A stretch of DNA of 13,644 nucleotides from Blautia sp. (GCA_017420455.1 JAFOJB010000172.1:1-13644), one strand, 5' to 3'; counted from the first letter of the stretch, positions 1 through 6,742 are shown. Program-made: numbers and translations. The notes: a model not told the origin generated them from the sequence alone.

Positions 1-41
1 AGGCTGTCTGCCTGCTGCCTGAAAGGGCCTGCCTGTCCTCT

Positions 42-71
42 ATTATACGGCAGATCGCTGACAGTACGCAA
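42..71 (-). promoter_or_regulatory. Candidate sigma-A promoter for a gene left of the window
   Basis: Read on the minus strand, TTGCGT (66-71) is followed after 18 bases by a perfect TATAAT (42-47). It lies about 20 bases beyond the stop codon of the PucR-family gene and points off the left edge, so it would drive a gene that is not in this window. The -10 box is convincing and the -35 is only half consensus. The 1-90 stretch holds no other recognisable feature. Confidence 0.45.
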
Positions 72-90
72 TGGAAATTACTGCTTTCCT

Positions 91-1563
91 TCATTGAAAC
101 GTGTTTTTGGCGTTGGAATCGTAAATCATGTAATTCAGGATCAGGCGGAACCGTTCGTCCCGGTCGTCAAGGTTCAGGGAAAACTGTTCCTGCATCCGGT
201 GGATCCGGTACAGGAGTGTATTTTTGTGGATCTGCAGGGCGGCGGCCGTCCGCTGGATGCTGCGCTCCTCCATGAGATAGGTCCGGAGTGTCAGAGAATA
301 CTCTGTGCCGTGGGTTTCATCGTAATGGCGGATCTGCCTGGCCACGGGATGTTCCAGATTTACGGTCTGGTTCTTGCGGATCAGATTCCGGATATAGGGG
401 ATGGCGCAGTCGCTGCAGTGACAGATCAGGACATTTTTACGGAAGGCTTCCTGCAGGGCAATCTGTGCCTGCTCCATATACGTTGGCAGGTGGAGCAGAT
501 TCTGGAAAGGATAACTGATCCCGATGTGGATCGAGCTGTTCATCAGGATCGCCGGAAGCTGGGACGTCAGCATATCCAGAGGGAGATGAGAGGCGTTGAC
601 TACCAGGGCCACCTTTTTGTCTGTCTCCAGCACGTAACAGTAGGAGAAGGTCTGGGAGATCTGATGGATCAGGCGGAGATAGATCAGGCTGTTTCCATAC
701 CGTTCCTCGAGAAGGCAGAGATATTTTTCATCCGTCTCGGACCAGCCGATCCGATTCATGTATTCCCAGACTTCTTCCCTGGACAGAGAGGAGCTGCCCT
801 GGAGCAGTTCCTGGAAGACCGTGTTCTGCTCCGGCTTGTCTGCCTCCAGCCCGTTCCTGTCCCACCAGCGGAGAAACTGACCGACCATTACACGGAACAG
901 CTGTTTCTGGCTTTCCGGCACATGCTCGTCCCTGATGGAAAAGAAGCAAAAGCCCCAGAGCCAGCCGTTTACCAGGATATTTCTGGTAAAAAAAACGGAC
1001 TGCAGCAGAGGTTCCCGGAAGAAATAAGGTTCTTTATCGTTCAGGTGGTCCTTCAGGACGATGCTGTACCGGTTTACATGGGACAGGGGGATACCGCTCT
1101 GTATCTGCAGGTCGGAAAGATCCTGTTCCGGAATATGGGAGGCGTATTTTTTCCCCGCCAGGGTCTTTACGATGAAACCGGTATTCATGATACAGACCAT
1201 TGCATGCAGGATGTCCGCGCCCTGCTCCGTGATCTCCTGCAGAGTGCAGTGTTCTTCGATCCGGTCTCTCACGTGGAGATCCCATTCCAGATAAAAATCG
1301 ATGGTCAGCTGCAGCTGTTCGTATACCTCTTCGATGCTGCTGCCATAGACGATGAAATAGTCGTTTTTGTTGACGCAGAGGACCCCCTCCGGCATGGTGG
1401 GGATAAATTCCCCGGAAGGGCCGACATAGATGGTATGGGCCTGAAAATGACTTGTGCCGAAAAGGACAGAAGCGTTCCGGATGCACATTTCGCCGGACAT
1501 GATGTGCTTGTCTACCCGGACATTCTGCAGACTGTCTGCCAGGATCCACATGCTCAGATACAT
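91..1563 (-). CDS. PucR-family transcriptional regulator
   Basis: The 490-residue protein ends in a PucR-type helix-turn-helix (HTH_30) at about residues 425-482. The hallmark stretch reads RTAAALQIHKNTLLYRIHRM, followed by a LNLDDRDERFRLILNY-type tail. The first 400 residues are a sensory region that I cannot assign to a named domain. They carry no membrane segments, so the protein should be cytosolic. PucR-family proteins usually activate nearby catabolic genes in response to a small molecule. The ATG at 1563 is supported by AGGAGG nine bases upstream. The gene diverges from the URO-D/flavoprotein unit (239 bases between start codons), which makes it the likely regulator of that unit. Its own promoter overlaps a perfect palindrome at 1580-1596, which suggests autoregulation. 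The family call is firm. The target and ligand are inferred or unknown. Confidence 0.88.
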   Translation of the reverse strand: MYLSMWILADSLQNVRVDKHIMSGEMCIRNASVLFGTSHFQAHTIYVGPSGEFIPTMPEGVLCVNKNDYFIVYGSSIEEVYEQLQLTIDFYLEWDLHVRDRIEEHCTLQEITEQGADILHAMVCIMNTGFIVKTLAGKKYASHIPEQDLSDLQIQSGIPLSHVNRYSIVLKDHLNDKEPYFFREPLLQSVFFTRNILVNGWLWGFCFFSIRDEHVPESQKQLFRVMVGQFLRWWDRNGLEADKPEQNTVFQELLQGSSSLSREEVWEYMNRIGWSETDEKYLCLLEERYGNSLIYLRLIHQISQTFSYCYVLETDKKVALVVNASHLPLDMLTSQLPAILMNSSIHIGISYPFQNLLHLPTYMEQAQIALQEAFRKNVLICHCSDCAIPYIRNLIRKNQTVNLEHPVARQIRHYDETHGTEYSLTLRTYLMEERSIQRTAAALQIHKNTLLYRIHRMQEQFSLNLDDRDERFRLILNYMIYDSNAKNTFQ

Positions 1564-1579
1564 GATGACTCACCTCCTG

Positions 1580-1596
1580 TTGTGATAATATCACAA
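1580..1596. promoter_or_regulatory. Perfect palindrome, candidate operator (TTGTGATAATATCACAA)
   Basis: Two perfect 8-base arms (TTGTGATA and TATCACAA) flank a single central A. The site covers the predicted -10 box of the PucR-family gene and ends beside its ribosome binding site. A protein bound here would block transcription of the regulator, so autorepression by the PucR-family protein is the simplest reading. Another regulator cannot be excluded. Confidence 0.5.
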
Positions 1597-1613
1597 ATCA
1601 CCCCGGGCGTAAA
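1585..1613 (-). promoter_or_regulatory. Promoter of the PucR-family gene
   Basis: On the minus strand TTTACG (1608-1613) is separated by 17 bases from TATTAT (1585-1590). These match the sigma-A consensus at four and five of six positions. The predicted start falls near 1578, which leaves a leader of only about 15 bases and puts the AGGAGG site almost at the 5' end. The fit is therefore good but the short leader is a caution. Confidence 0.5.
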
Positions 1614-1620
1614 TGTGCAT

Positions 1621-1633
1621 TTTCAGACTGAAA
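1621..1633. promoter_or_regulatory. Short palindrome upstream of the URO-D promoter, candidate activator site
   Basis: TTTCAG and CTGAAA form perfect 6-base arms around one central A. The centre at 1627 is about 47 bases upstream of the predicted start of the URO-D unit, next to a very weak -35. That is the usual place for a dimeric activator. The site is short enough that chance remains possible. Confidence 0.35.
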
Positions 1634-1638
1634 GTCCC

Positions 1639-1667
1639 TACTCAGAGAAAGACTCCTGTCGTATAAT
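1639..1667 (+). promoter_or_regulatory. Candidate promoter of the URO-D unit with a weak -35
   Basis: A perfect TATAAT lies at 1662-1667, but the hexamer 17 bases upstream (TACTCA, 1639-1644) matches the -35 consensus at only three positions. Strong -10 and poor -35 boxes are typical of activator-dependent promoters, which fits the adjacent PucR-family gene. The predicted start is near 1674, giving a leader of about 130 bases. Confidence 0.5.
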
Positions 1668-1720
1668 ATAAAGCAGAAAATCTGCAGAAGCCATGGACAA
1701 CAGGGCGGTAAGGGCAGAGA

Positions 1721-1761
1721 ACAGGCAGGCTCCTGTAATGCGCGGAACAAAAAGGAGCCTG
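1721..1761 (+). other. Leader stem-loop with two exclusive pairings
   Basis: In the leader of the URO-D unit, CAGGCTCC (1726-1733) can pair perfectly with GGAGCCTG (1754-1761) across a 20-base loop. A smaller hairpin, ACAGG (1721-1725) with CCTGT (1732-1736), uses some of the same bases, so the two cannot form together. No U-run follows, so it is not a classical terminator, and no cobalamin riboswitch core is recognisable. Regulatory function is only a possibility. Confidence 0.3.
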
Positions 1762-1802
1762 ATCGTATCAGATAACAACATGTGTTTACAGAGGAGGATG
1801 CC

Positions 1803-2783
1803 ATGCTTACAGAACGTGAAAATATGGAATTGTGCTGGAATCACGAGCAGCCAGAGTGGGTGCCGATGATCAACACTGCGGCGCAGATGATCATCTCGCC
1901 GGAGATCAACGACCGGCCGCTTTTCATGAGCGGGAAGGATGACTTCGGCCTGGAATGGGAGATCGATCCGAATCATCCGGAACTGATGAGCCATGTAAAG
2001 CCTGGATGTGAGATGTTTGACGATATTACGGTCTGGGAGGATTTTATCAAATTCCCCAGCTGCAAGGACAAAAACTGGGAGGCGGCGGCAGCCCGTACAA
2101 AAGCGATGTGGGCAAAAAAGGATCAGCTCCAGGGATATTTTGTGGGAAATATCGGTGCTTTTGAGCGGATCTGTTCCACAATGGGCCATGTGAATGCCCT
2201 GATGGCGCCTTACGATGACGAGGAAGCATATCAGGCTTTTGTGGACGCCTATGTAGACTACCGGGTAGAACAGTTCTATTTCATCAAGAAATATTATGAT
2301 GTGGATTTCGTGATGATGCATGACGACTGGGGAAACCAGAATAATATGTTCATGGCGCCGGAAATGTGGAGAAAATTCTACAAGGAGCCGGAGCGTCGTC
2401 TCGCAAAGGCGGCGCATGACCTGGGGATGAAATACATGCATCACAGCTGCGGGTATATTACCCCCATCGTCGGCGACCTGGTCGAGGTGGGCGTGGACAG
2501 CTGGCACAGTGTGCAGCCCAACAATGATCTGAAGATGCTGAAGGAAACCTACGGGGACAAGATCATTTTCGCAGGCTGTGTGGATCCGCAGGTCACGGAC
2601 GTGCCGGGAGCGACCGAAGAGGATATCCGGGCGGATGTGCGGCGGGTGATCGATACCCTGGGCAAGGGCGGTGGTCTGATGGTCTCTTCTGCCGTAATGT
2701 TTTCCATCATTCCGAAGGTGGACGGGATCATCGATGATGAAGGCAAAAAATACGGCCAGTACAAAAATCTGCATTTTGACTGA
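1803..2783 (+). CDS. Uroporphyrinogen decarboxylase (URO-D) superfamily protein, methyltransferase-like
   Basis: The 326-residue cytosolic protein belongs to the URO-D superfamily, which includes uroporphyrinogen decarboxylases and the zinc-dependent corrinoid methyltransferases of the MtaA/MtbA/MtvB type. Supporting sequence includes the HSCG motif (H214, C216), the run after it (DLVEVGVDSWHSVQP), FAGCVDPQ (C259) and the glycine-rich segment near residue 290. H214-x-C216 matches the His-x-Cys zinc pair of the methyltransferase branch. The third cysteine expected about 77 residues later is absent, and SSAVMF-type residues are there instead. The ATG at 1803 is preferred to an in-frame GTG at 1782 because GAGGAGG (1791-1797) sits five bases before it and inside the longer version. 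No corrinoid protein or reactivase lies nearby, so haem synthesis is unlikely and methyl transfer is unproven. The substrate is unknown. Confidence 0.82.
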   Translation: MLTERENMELCWNHEQPEWVPMINTAAQMIISPEINDRPLFMSGKDDFGLEWEIDPNHPELMSHVKPGCEMFDDITVWEDFIKFPSCKDKNWEAAAARTKAMWAKKDQLQGYFVGNIGAFERICSTMGHVNALMAPYDDEEAYQAFVDAYVDYRVEQFYFIKKYYDVDFVMMHDDWGNQNNMFMAPEMWRKFYKEPERRLAKAAHDLGMKYMHHSCGYITPIVGDLVEVGVDSWHSVQPNNDLKMLKETYGDKIIFAGCVDPQVTDVPGATEEDIRADVRRVIDTLGKGGGLMVSSAVMFSIIPKVDGIIDDEGKKYGQYKNLHFD

Positions 2784-2801
2784 TGTGTCAAAGGAAATAT
2801 T

Positions 2802-2830
2802 TTGACAACAGGAGAAAAAATATATAAAAT
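2802..2830 (+). promoter_or_regulatory. Candidate internal promoter before the 98-residue protein gene
   Basis: A perfect TTGACA (2802-2807) is followed after 17 bases by TAAAAT (2825-2830). The expected start near 2837 would leave AGGAG at the very 5' end of the message and a leader of about 12 bases, so it may be a fortuitous match or a near-leaderless transcript. It could uncouple the small protein and flavoprotein from the URO-D gene. Confidence 0.4.
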
Positions 2831-2848
2831 AAAGAAAGGAGCAAAACT

Positions 2849-3145
2849 ATGGAAGGAAAATGGATCATGACCGTGCACACATTTATGGGGGATATGGCTT
2901 CAAAATGTGAGTACAGGCTGGATGGAGAGGTGCTGACAGGGACAGTCGAGGATGCTGCCAACGGAGCGGTCGCGCCGATCGAAAACGGAACCTTCAAAAA
3001 CGGAGAGTATTCCTACGATGTCACCATCAAGACGGCAGTAGGAGAGATGACCAACCATCTGAGCGGGAAACTGGAAGGGGACCGTCTGGTAGGAAAATCC
3101 GCCAACGCCATGGGCGAATTTGAAGCGGATGCAGTACGCGCCTGA
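2849..3145 (+). CDS. Small all-beta protein of unknown function (98 residues)
   Basis: I do not recognise a characterised family. The protein has no signal peptide, no membrane segment and no cysteine apart from C18. It consists of alternating short polar strands and glycine turns: GEVLTGTVEDAANG, IENGTFKNGEYSYDV, GEMTNHLSGKLEGDRLVGK, then GEFEADAVRA. Repeats of the form xLxGxxxGDxLxG resemble lipocalin-like or calycin-like beta barrels that bind small ligands, but that is inference from pattern alone. AAAGGAG (2835-2841) lies seven bases before the ATG. It sits 65 bases after the URO-D gene and 136 bases before the flavoprotein gene on the same strand, so it is probably co-transcribed and serves the same pathway, perhaps as a substrate-binding or chaperoning partner. 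Confidence 0.75.
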   Translation: MEGKWIMTVHTFMGDMASKCEYRLDGEVLTGTVEDAANGAVAPIENGTFKNGEYSYDVTIKTAVGEMTNHLSGKLEGDRLVGKSANAMGEFEADAVRA

Positions 3146-3281
3146 TCTGCGCGTTCGGCATAGAAGCATGGAAACTGAGAAAAATCGCACGAAACGCTTT
3201 TCTGGCCAGCCCTGAAGGCATGCCTGGATTCCGGGAAGCAAAGCCGGGGAAAGCCCAAAGAGCAGGAGAAGGAGGAAGACC

Positions 3282-4226
3282 ATGAGTTACAAAGTAATGG
3301 GAGTCACTGCAGGAAGAAAAAACAGCAACTCGGAATATTTGCTGAAGGAAGCTCTTTCGGCCTGCCAGGAGCAGGGGGCAGATGTTACCATGATCAACCT
3401 GAGGGACTACAATATTCTGGACTGTACCGGATGTACGGCCTGTACGAAGGGTATGTCCGAAGGGAAGAATGTGGGCTGTGTCCTGGATAAAAAGGACGAC
3501 AAGAAACGGATCATGGATGTCATGCTGAATCAGGATGCGGTGATCTTTTCTGTTCCTACCTATGATCTGATGCCGACAGCCACCTATCTTGCCTTTGCCC
3601 AGAGAAGCCTTGCCTTTGAGACGGCCTTCCTGGAAGCGATCCATGCGATCGAGCACAGGGACAGGATCGCCGGTCTGATCAGTGTAGGCGGTTCTACCAG
3701 GTCCTGGCAGTCCATGGCTCTGGAGGGAATGCAGGCTACCATGTTCACCACGGATTTCAAGGTGGTGGATATGATCCTGGCGACACAGGTTCCCGGAAAC
3801 GGGCAGTGCCTTCTGAACGATGAGCTTATGGCCCGCGCCCACAGGATGGGAGAGAACATCATGGAATGTCTCCGGACTCCCGCGGCAGAGAGAAAGTGGA
3901 TGGGAGAAGAGGATATGGGCTGGTGCCCGAACTGCCATTCCAACGCGCTGGTGCTGGGAGAACCGCAGTGGGACGGCCTGTATTATCCCATCGAATGTCA
4001 GGTGTGCGGTGCCGGCGGAACTCTGGAAAAGACAGAGGACGGAAAGTGGAAATTTGTCATTTCCGAGGATGGCCTTCTGAAGGACCGTACCACGGTGGAA
4101 GGAAGAGCAAAGCATCTGGAGGAGATCGGGACCATCCAGGGCGGCTTTTTCGGAGATCCCGAAAAGCTGAAACAGGTGGCGGAGAAAAAGATCAAATATG
4201 TGAACATGCACTTTAAAGGCGTATGA
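3282..4226 (+). CDS. Isf-like flavoprotein (NADPH-dependent FMN reductase fold) with C-terminal Cys4 module
   Basis: The 314-residue cytosolic protein opens with a flavodoxin-like fold (VMGVTAGRKNSNSEYLLKEA, then IFSVPTYDLMPTATY) that should bind FMN. Cysteines C48, C51, C54 and C66 follow the CxGCxxC...C pattern of iron-sulfur flavoproteins (Isf), in which a compact cysteine motif holds a 4Fe-4S cluster that passes electrons to FMN. After about residue 210 comes an extra module with two CxxC pairs, C215/C218 (WCPNC) and C239/C242 (CQVCG), 20 residues apart. This suggests a zinc ribbon or rubredoxin-like iron site. GGAGG (3271-3275) stands six bases before the ATG. It is last in the URO-D unit and is followed by a strong terminator. 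It probably delivers electrons to, or reduces, the pathway substrate. The substrate cannot be named. Confidence 0.83.
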   Translation: MSYKVMGVTAGRKNSNSEYLLKEALSACQEQGADVTMINLRDYNILDCTGCTACTKGMSEGKNVGCVLDKKDDKKRIMDVMLNQDAVIFSVPTYDLMPTATYLAFAQRSLAFETAFLEAIHAIEHRDRIAGLISVGGSTRSWQSMALEGMQATMFTTDFKVVDMILATQVPGNGQCLLNDELMARAHRMGENIMECLRTPAAERKWMGEEDMGWCPNCHSNALVLGEPQWDGLYYPIECQVCGAGGTLEKTEDGKWKFVISEDGLLKDRTTVEGRAKHLEEIGTIQGGFFGDPEKLKQVAEKKIKYVNMHFKGV

Positions 4227-4260
4227 TCACCCTGCGGCAGAGAAGCGCAGGCAGAGAGAA

Positions 4261-4300
4261 GGGGACAGGCTTCCGGAAAGGACATGCCTGTCCCCCTTTT
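4261..4300 (+). terminator. Intrinsic terminator after the flavoprotein gene
   Basis: GGGGACAGGC (4261-4270) pairs perfectly with GCCTGTCCCC (4286-4295) across a 15-base loop and runs into CCTTTTATT. The stem is 10 bp and GC-rich, so this should end the URO-D/flavoprotein transcript. Confidence 0.88.
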
Positions 4301-4304
4301 ATTC

Positions 4305-4354
4305 GTTACAGCTCACGGCCTCACCAGCCGGTGAGGCTGTGAACTGTAACTTTT
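4305..4354 (+). repeat. Long 21-bp-arm palindromic hairpin, possible dispersed element or second terminator
   Basis: Arms 4305-4325 (starting GTTACAGCTCACGG) and 4330-4350 (ending GCTGTGAACTGTAAC) pair over 21 positions. There is one C-A mismatch, one G-U pair and an AGCC tetraloop, followed by TTTT. It begins only a few bases after a complete terminator. It may be a back-up terminator, but its length and tidy structure also look like a REP-type palindrome dispersed in intergenic regions. No clear second copy is present in this window. Confidence 0.6.
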
Positions 4355-4375
4355 ACGCCAGGGCTGAAAGGATGA

Positions 4376-4404
4376 TTGACGAAAAAAGGTTTGCAGTTTA
4401 TAAT
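4376..4404 (+). promoter_or_regulatory. Near-consensus sigma-A promoter of the alpha-galactosidase operon
   Basis: TTGACG (4376-4381), a 17-base spacer and a perfect TATAAT (4399-4404) form the best promoter in this unit. The start should be near 4411, leaving a leader of about 70 bases. An inverted repeat, ATGCAC (4406-4411) and GTGCAT (4428-4433), straddles the first transcribed bases and could be an operator or a small hairpin. No convincing catabolite-responsive element is visible. Confidence 0.75.
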
Positions 4405-4480
4405 GATGCACAATATCGGGCTGCGCAGTGCATTCCGGATAAAGTCCCGAAAAAACAGTGAAAAACCAGGAGATTTTGCC

Positions 4481-6742
4481 ATGAATATTTTTGTACATGA
4501 AAAAACAAAGACCTTTCATCTGCAGAATGATGAAATCAGTTACATAATGACGGTTTTGCCGAATGGCCACATGGGGCAGCTCTATTTTGGAAAAAAGCTC
4601 CATGACAGGGAGGATTTTTCTTATCTCCTGGAAGGTTTTATCCGGAACGGGGAGAGCGGGGAATACTGTGCAGAGGAGCAGGAAGGCAGGCATGCGGGAT
4701 ATCCGCTGGACTGTGTCTGCGGCGCCTCCATGGAACGGCTGAGGCTGGAGTATCCTTCCTGCTGGGGCGGGGATTTCCGCCAGTATGCCCTGGAGATCCT
4801 GCAGGATAACGGCAGCAGGCTTACGGATTTTGCGTTCAGCGGTTACGAGCTTCTCCCCGGGAAGCCGCGTCTTGCCGGACTTCCCGCTACCTATACGGAG
4901 GAAGATGGCGAAGCGCAGACTCTGGTGCTGAAGCTGAGAGACGAGACGGCCAAGCTGGAGCTGACATTGCTCTATACGATTTTCGCGAAGGACGGGATCA
5001 TCGCAAGATCGGCAAATATAAAGAATACCGGAAAGAGAACGGTCTATCTGGAACGGGCGCTGAGCCTTTGCCTTGATCTTCCGGATATGGACTACGAAAT
5101 GGTTCAGTTTTCCGGGACCTGGACCAGGGAGAGACATCCTAAGGTCCGCCGCCTGGAGCAGGGGCTTCAGGGAATAGAAAGCATCCGCGGTTCCTCTTCT
5201 CATCACCAGAATCCGTTCCTTCTTCTCAGAAGGCCGGACGCAACAGAGATGAGCGGCGAGGTCATGGGCTTTTCCCTGGTCTACAGCGGCAACTTTATGG
5301 CGCAGGTGCAGGTGGATACCTACGATGCGTCCCGGGTTCTTCTGGGAATTCATCCGGACGGATTTTCCTGGAAGCTTTCAGAAGGGGAGAACTTCCAGAC
5401 GCCGGAGGCGGTAATCGTCTGGAGCGACAAAGGACAGAACGGCATGAGCCAGGCCTTCCACCGGCTTTACCAGAGACGTCTCTGCCGTGGATACTGGAGA
5501 GACAAGGCGCGTCCCATTCTTCTGAATAACTGGGAAGCGACCTATTTTGATTTTAATGAAGAAAAGCTTCTGAAGATCGCCCGGAAAGCCAAAGAAAACG
5601 GCGTGGAGCTGTTCGTGCTGGATGACGGATGGTTTGGAAAACGCCGTGACGATTATGCGGGACTGGGCGACTGGGTTCCGGCAAAAGAGCTTCTTCCCGA
5701 AGGGATCGCCGGACTGTCGCGCAAGATCGAAGAGATGGGAATGATGTTTGGCCTGTGGTTCGAGCCGGAGATGGTCAACCCGGATTCCGACCTGTACCGC
5801 GCTCATCCGGACTGGGTCCTTTCGGTGCCGGAACGGAAGGAGACCTTATATCGTCATCAGCTGGTCCTGGATTTCTCCAGGAAGGATGTGGTGGACTATA
5901 TCTTTGACAGCATGGCGAAAATCTTCCGTGAATCCAGGATCTCCTATGTAAAATGGGATTACAACCGGTATTTCAGCGAGTGCTTCAGCAGAGCGCTTCC
6001 CGCAGATCAGCAGGGGGAGGTATTCCACAGATACATTCTGGGACTCTATGACCTGTATGAGAGGCTGACATCGGAATTCCCCCATATCCTGTTTGAATCC
6101 TGCGCCAGCGGCGGCGGCCGGTTCGACCCGGGCCTTCTGTATTATGCGCCGCAGACCTGGACCAGCGACAACACGGACTGTGTGGGAAGGCTTCAGATTC
6201 AGTATGGAACCTCCTTTGTCTATCCGGTGAGCAGTATGGGAAGCCATGTTTCCGCAGTGCCGAATCATCAGGTGAGAAGGGTCGCGTCCATTGCGACCCG
6301 GGCGAATGTGGCTGCCTTCGGGACCTATGGGTACGAGCTGGACCTGAATAAGCTTACCGGGGAAGAGCAGGAGGAGATGGGACGCTATACAGAGTTCATG
6401 AAGAAACACAGAGAGCTTCTTCAGTTCGGAACATTCTATCGTCTGAAATCTCCCTTCGAAGGGAACGAAACGGCATGGATGGTGGTAAGCGAGGATAAAA
6501 AGGAAGCGATCGTGGGATACTACAAGGTGCTGAGTGAGCCCAACAAGGGCTTCGACAGGCTGAAGCTGGCCGGCCTCCGGGAGGATGTTCTGTATGAGGT
6601 TTCCGGAAAAGGGACGCATTACGGGGATGAACTGATGAATCTGGGTATCATCACAAGCGGTGATATGGCGTTCCGGACCGGGGACGGGTATTCCGGAAGA
6701 GGAGATTTTGATTCCGTATTATATTTCCTGAAGGCAGAATGA
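4481..6742 (+). CDS. Alpha-galactosidase, glycoside hydrolase family 36
   Basis: The 753-residue protein matches the full length of bacterial GH36 alpha-galactosidases, which remove terminal alpha-1,6-galactose from melibiose, raffinose, stachyose and similar sugars. An N-terminal beta-sandwich domain is followed by a catalytic barrel containing NWEATYFDF, LDDGWFGKR and GLWFEPEMVNPDSDLY. The KWDYNR nucleophile is D493, and the TSDNTD acid/base is D563. The 70-residue spacing is typical of the family. A C-terminal beta-sandwich closes the protein. There is no signal peptide, so hydrolysis is intracellular and the substrate must be imported. The ATG at 4481 is chosen because AGGAG (4468-4472) lies eight bases upstream. 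A longer reading from TTG at 4376 would begin inside the promoter's -35 box. It is first in an operon with an amidase and a phosphatase, an unexpected combination. Confidence 0.95.
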   Translation: MNIFVHEKTKTFHLQNDEISYIMTVLPNGHMGQLYFGKKLHDREDFSYLLEGFIRNGESGEYCAEEQEGRHAGYPLDCVCGASMERLRLEYPSCWGGDFRQYALEILQDNGSRLTDFAFSGYELLPGKPRLAGLPATYTEEDGEAQTLVLKLRDETAKLELTLLYTIFAKDGIIARSANIKNTGKRTVYLERALSLCLDLPDMDYEMVQFSGTWTRERHPKVRRLEQGLQGIESIRGSSSHHQNPFLLLRRPDATEMSGEVMGFSLVYSGNFMAQVQVDTYDASRVLLGIHPDGFSWKLSEGENFQTPEAVIVWSDKGQNGMSQAFHRLYQRRLCRGYWRDKARPILLNNWEATYFDFNEEKLLKIARKAKENGVELFVLDDGWFGKRRDDYAGLGDWVPAKELLPEGIAGLSRKIEEMGMMFGLWFEPEMVNPDSDLYRAHPDWVLSVPERKETLYRHQLVLDFSRKDVVDYIFDSMAKIFRESRISYVKWDYNRYFSECFSRALPADQQGEVFHRYILGLYDLYERLTSEFPHILFESCASGGGRFDPGLLYYAPQTWTSDNTDCVGRLQIQYGTSFVYPVSSMGSHVSAVPNHQVRRVASIATRANVAAFGTYGYELDLNKLTGEEQEEMGRYTEFMKKHRELLQFGTFYRLKSPFEGNETAWMVVSEDKKEAIVGYYKVLSEPNKGFDRLKLAGLREDVLYEVSGKGTHYGDELMNLGIITSGDMAFRTGDGYSGRGDFDSVLYFLKAE

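Noticed and set aside
94..1671. Long plus-strand open frame opposite the PucR-family gene
   Set aside because: It mirrors the codon pattern of the real gene, has no ribosome site, and its product resembles no protein family.
1674..1802. Cobalamin riboswitch before the URO-D gene
   Set aside because: The leader is too short and I see no B12-box-like sequence. Only a simple stem-loop is present.
1638..2774. Long minus-strand open frame opposite the URO-D gene
   Set aside because: It is an antisense shadow of a well-supported gene, with a His- and Leu-rich composition typical of such shadows.
3180..3205. Catabolite-responsive-element-like GAAACGCTTTT
   Set aside because: When aligned on the central CG, too few consensus positions match, and it lies within the operon rather than at a promoter.
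3027..4211. Long minus-strand open frame opposite the flavoprotein gene
   Set aside because: It is an antisense shadow spanning a gene boundary, with no recognisable domain or ribosome site.
4376..4480. N-terminal extension of the alpha-galactosidase from a TTG at 4376
   Set aside because: The TTG is part of the TTGACG -35 box, and the region holds the TATAAT box. ATG 4481 has a good ribosome site and gives the normal family length.
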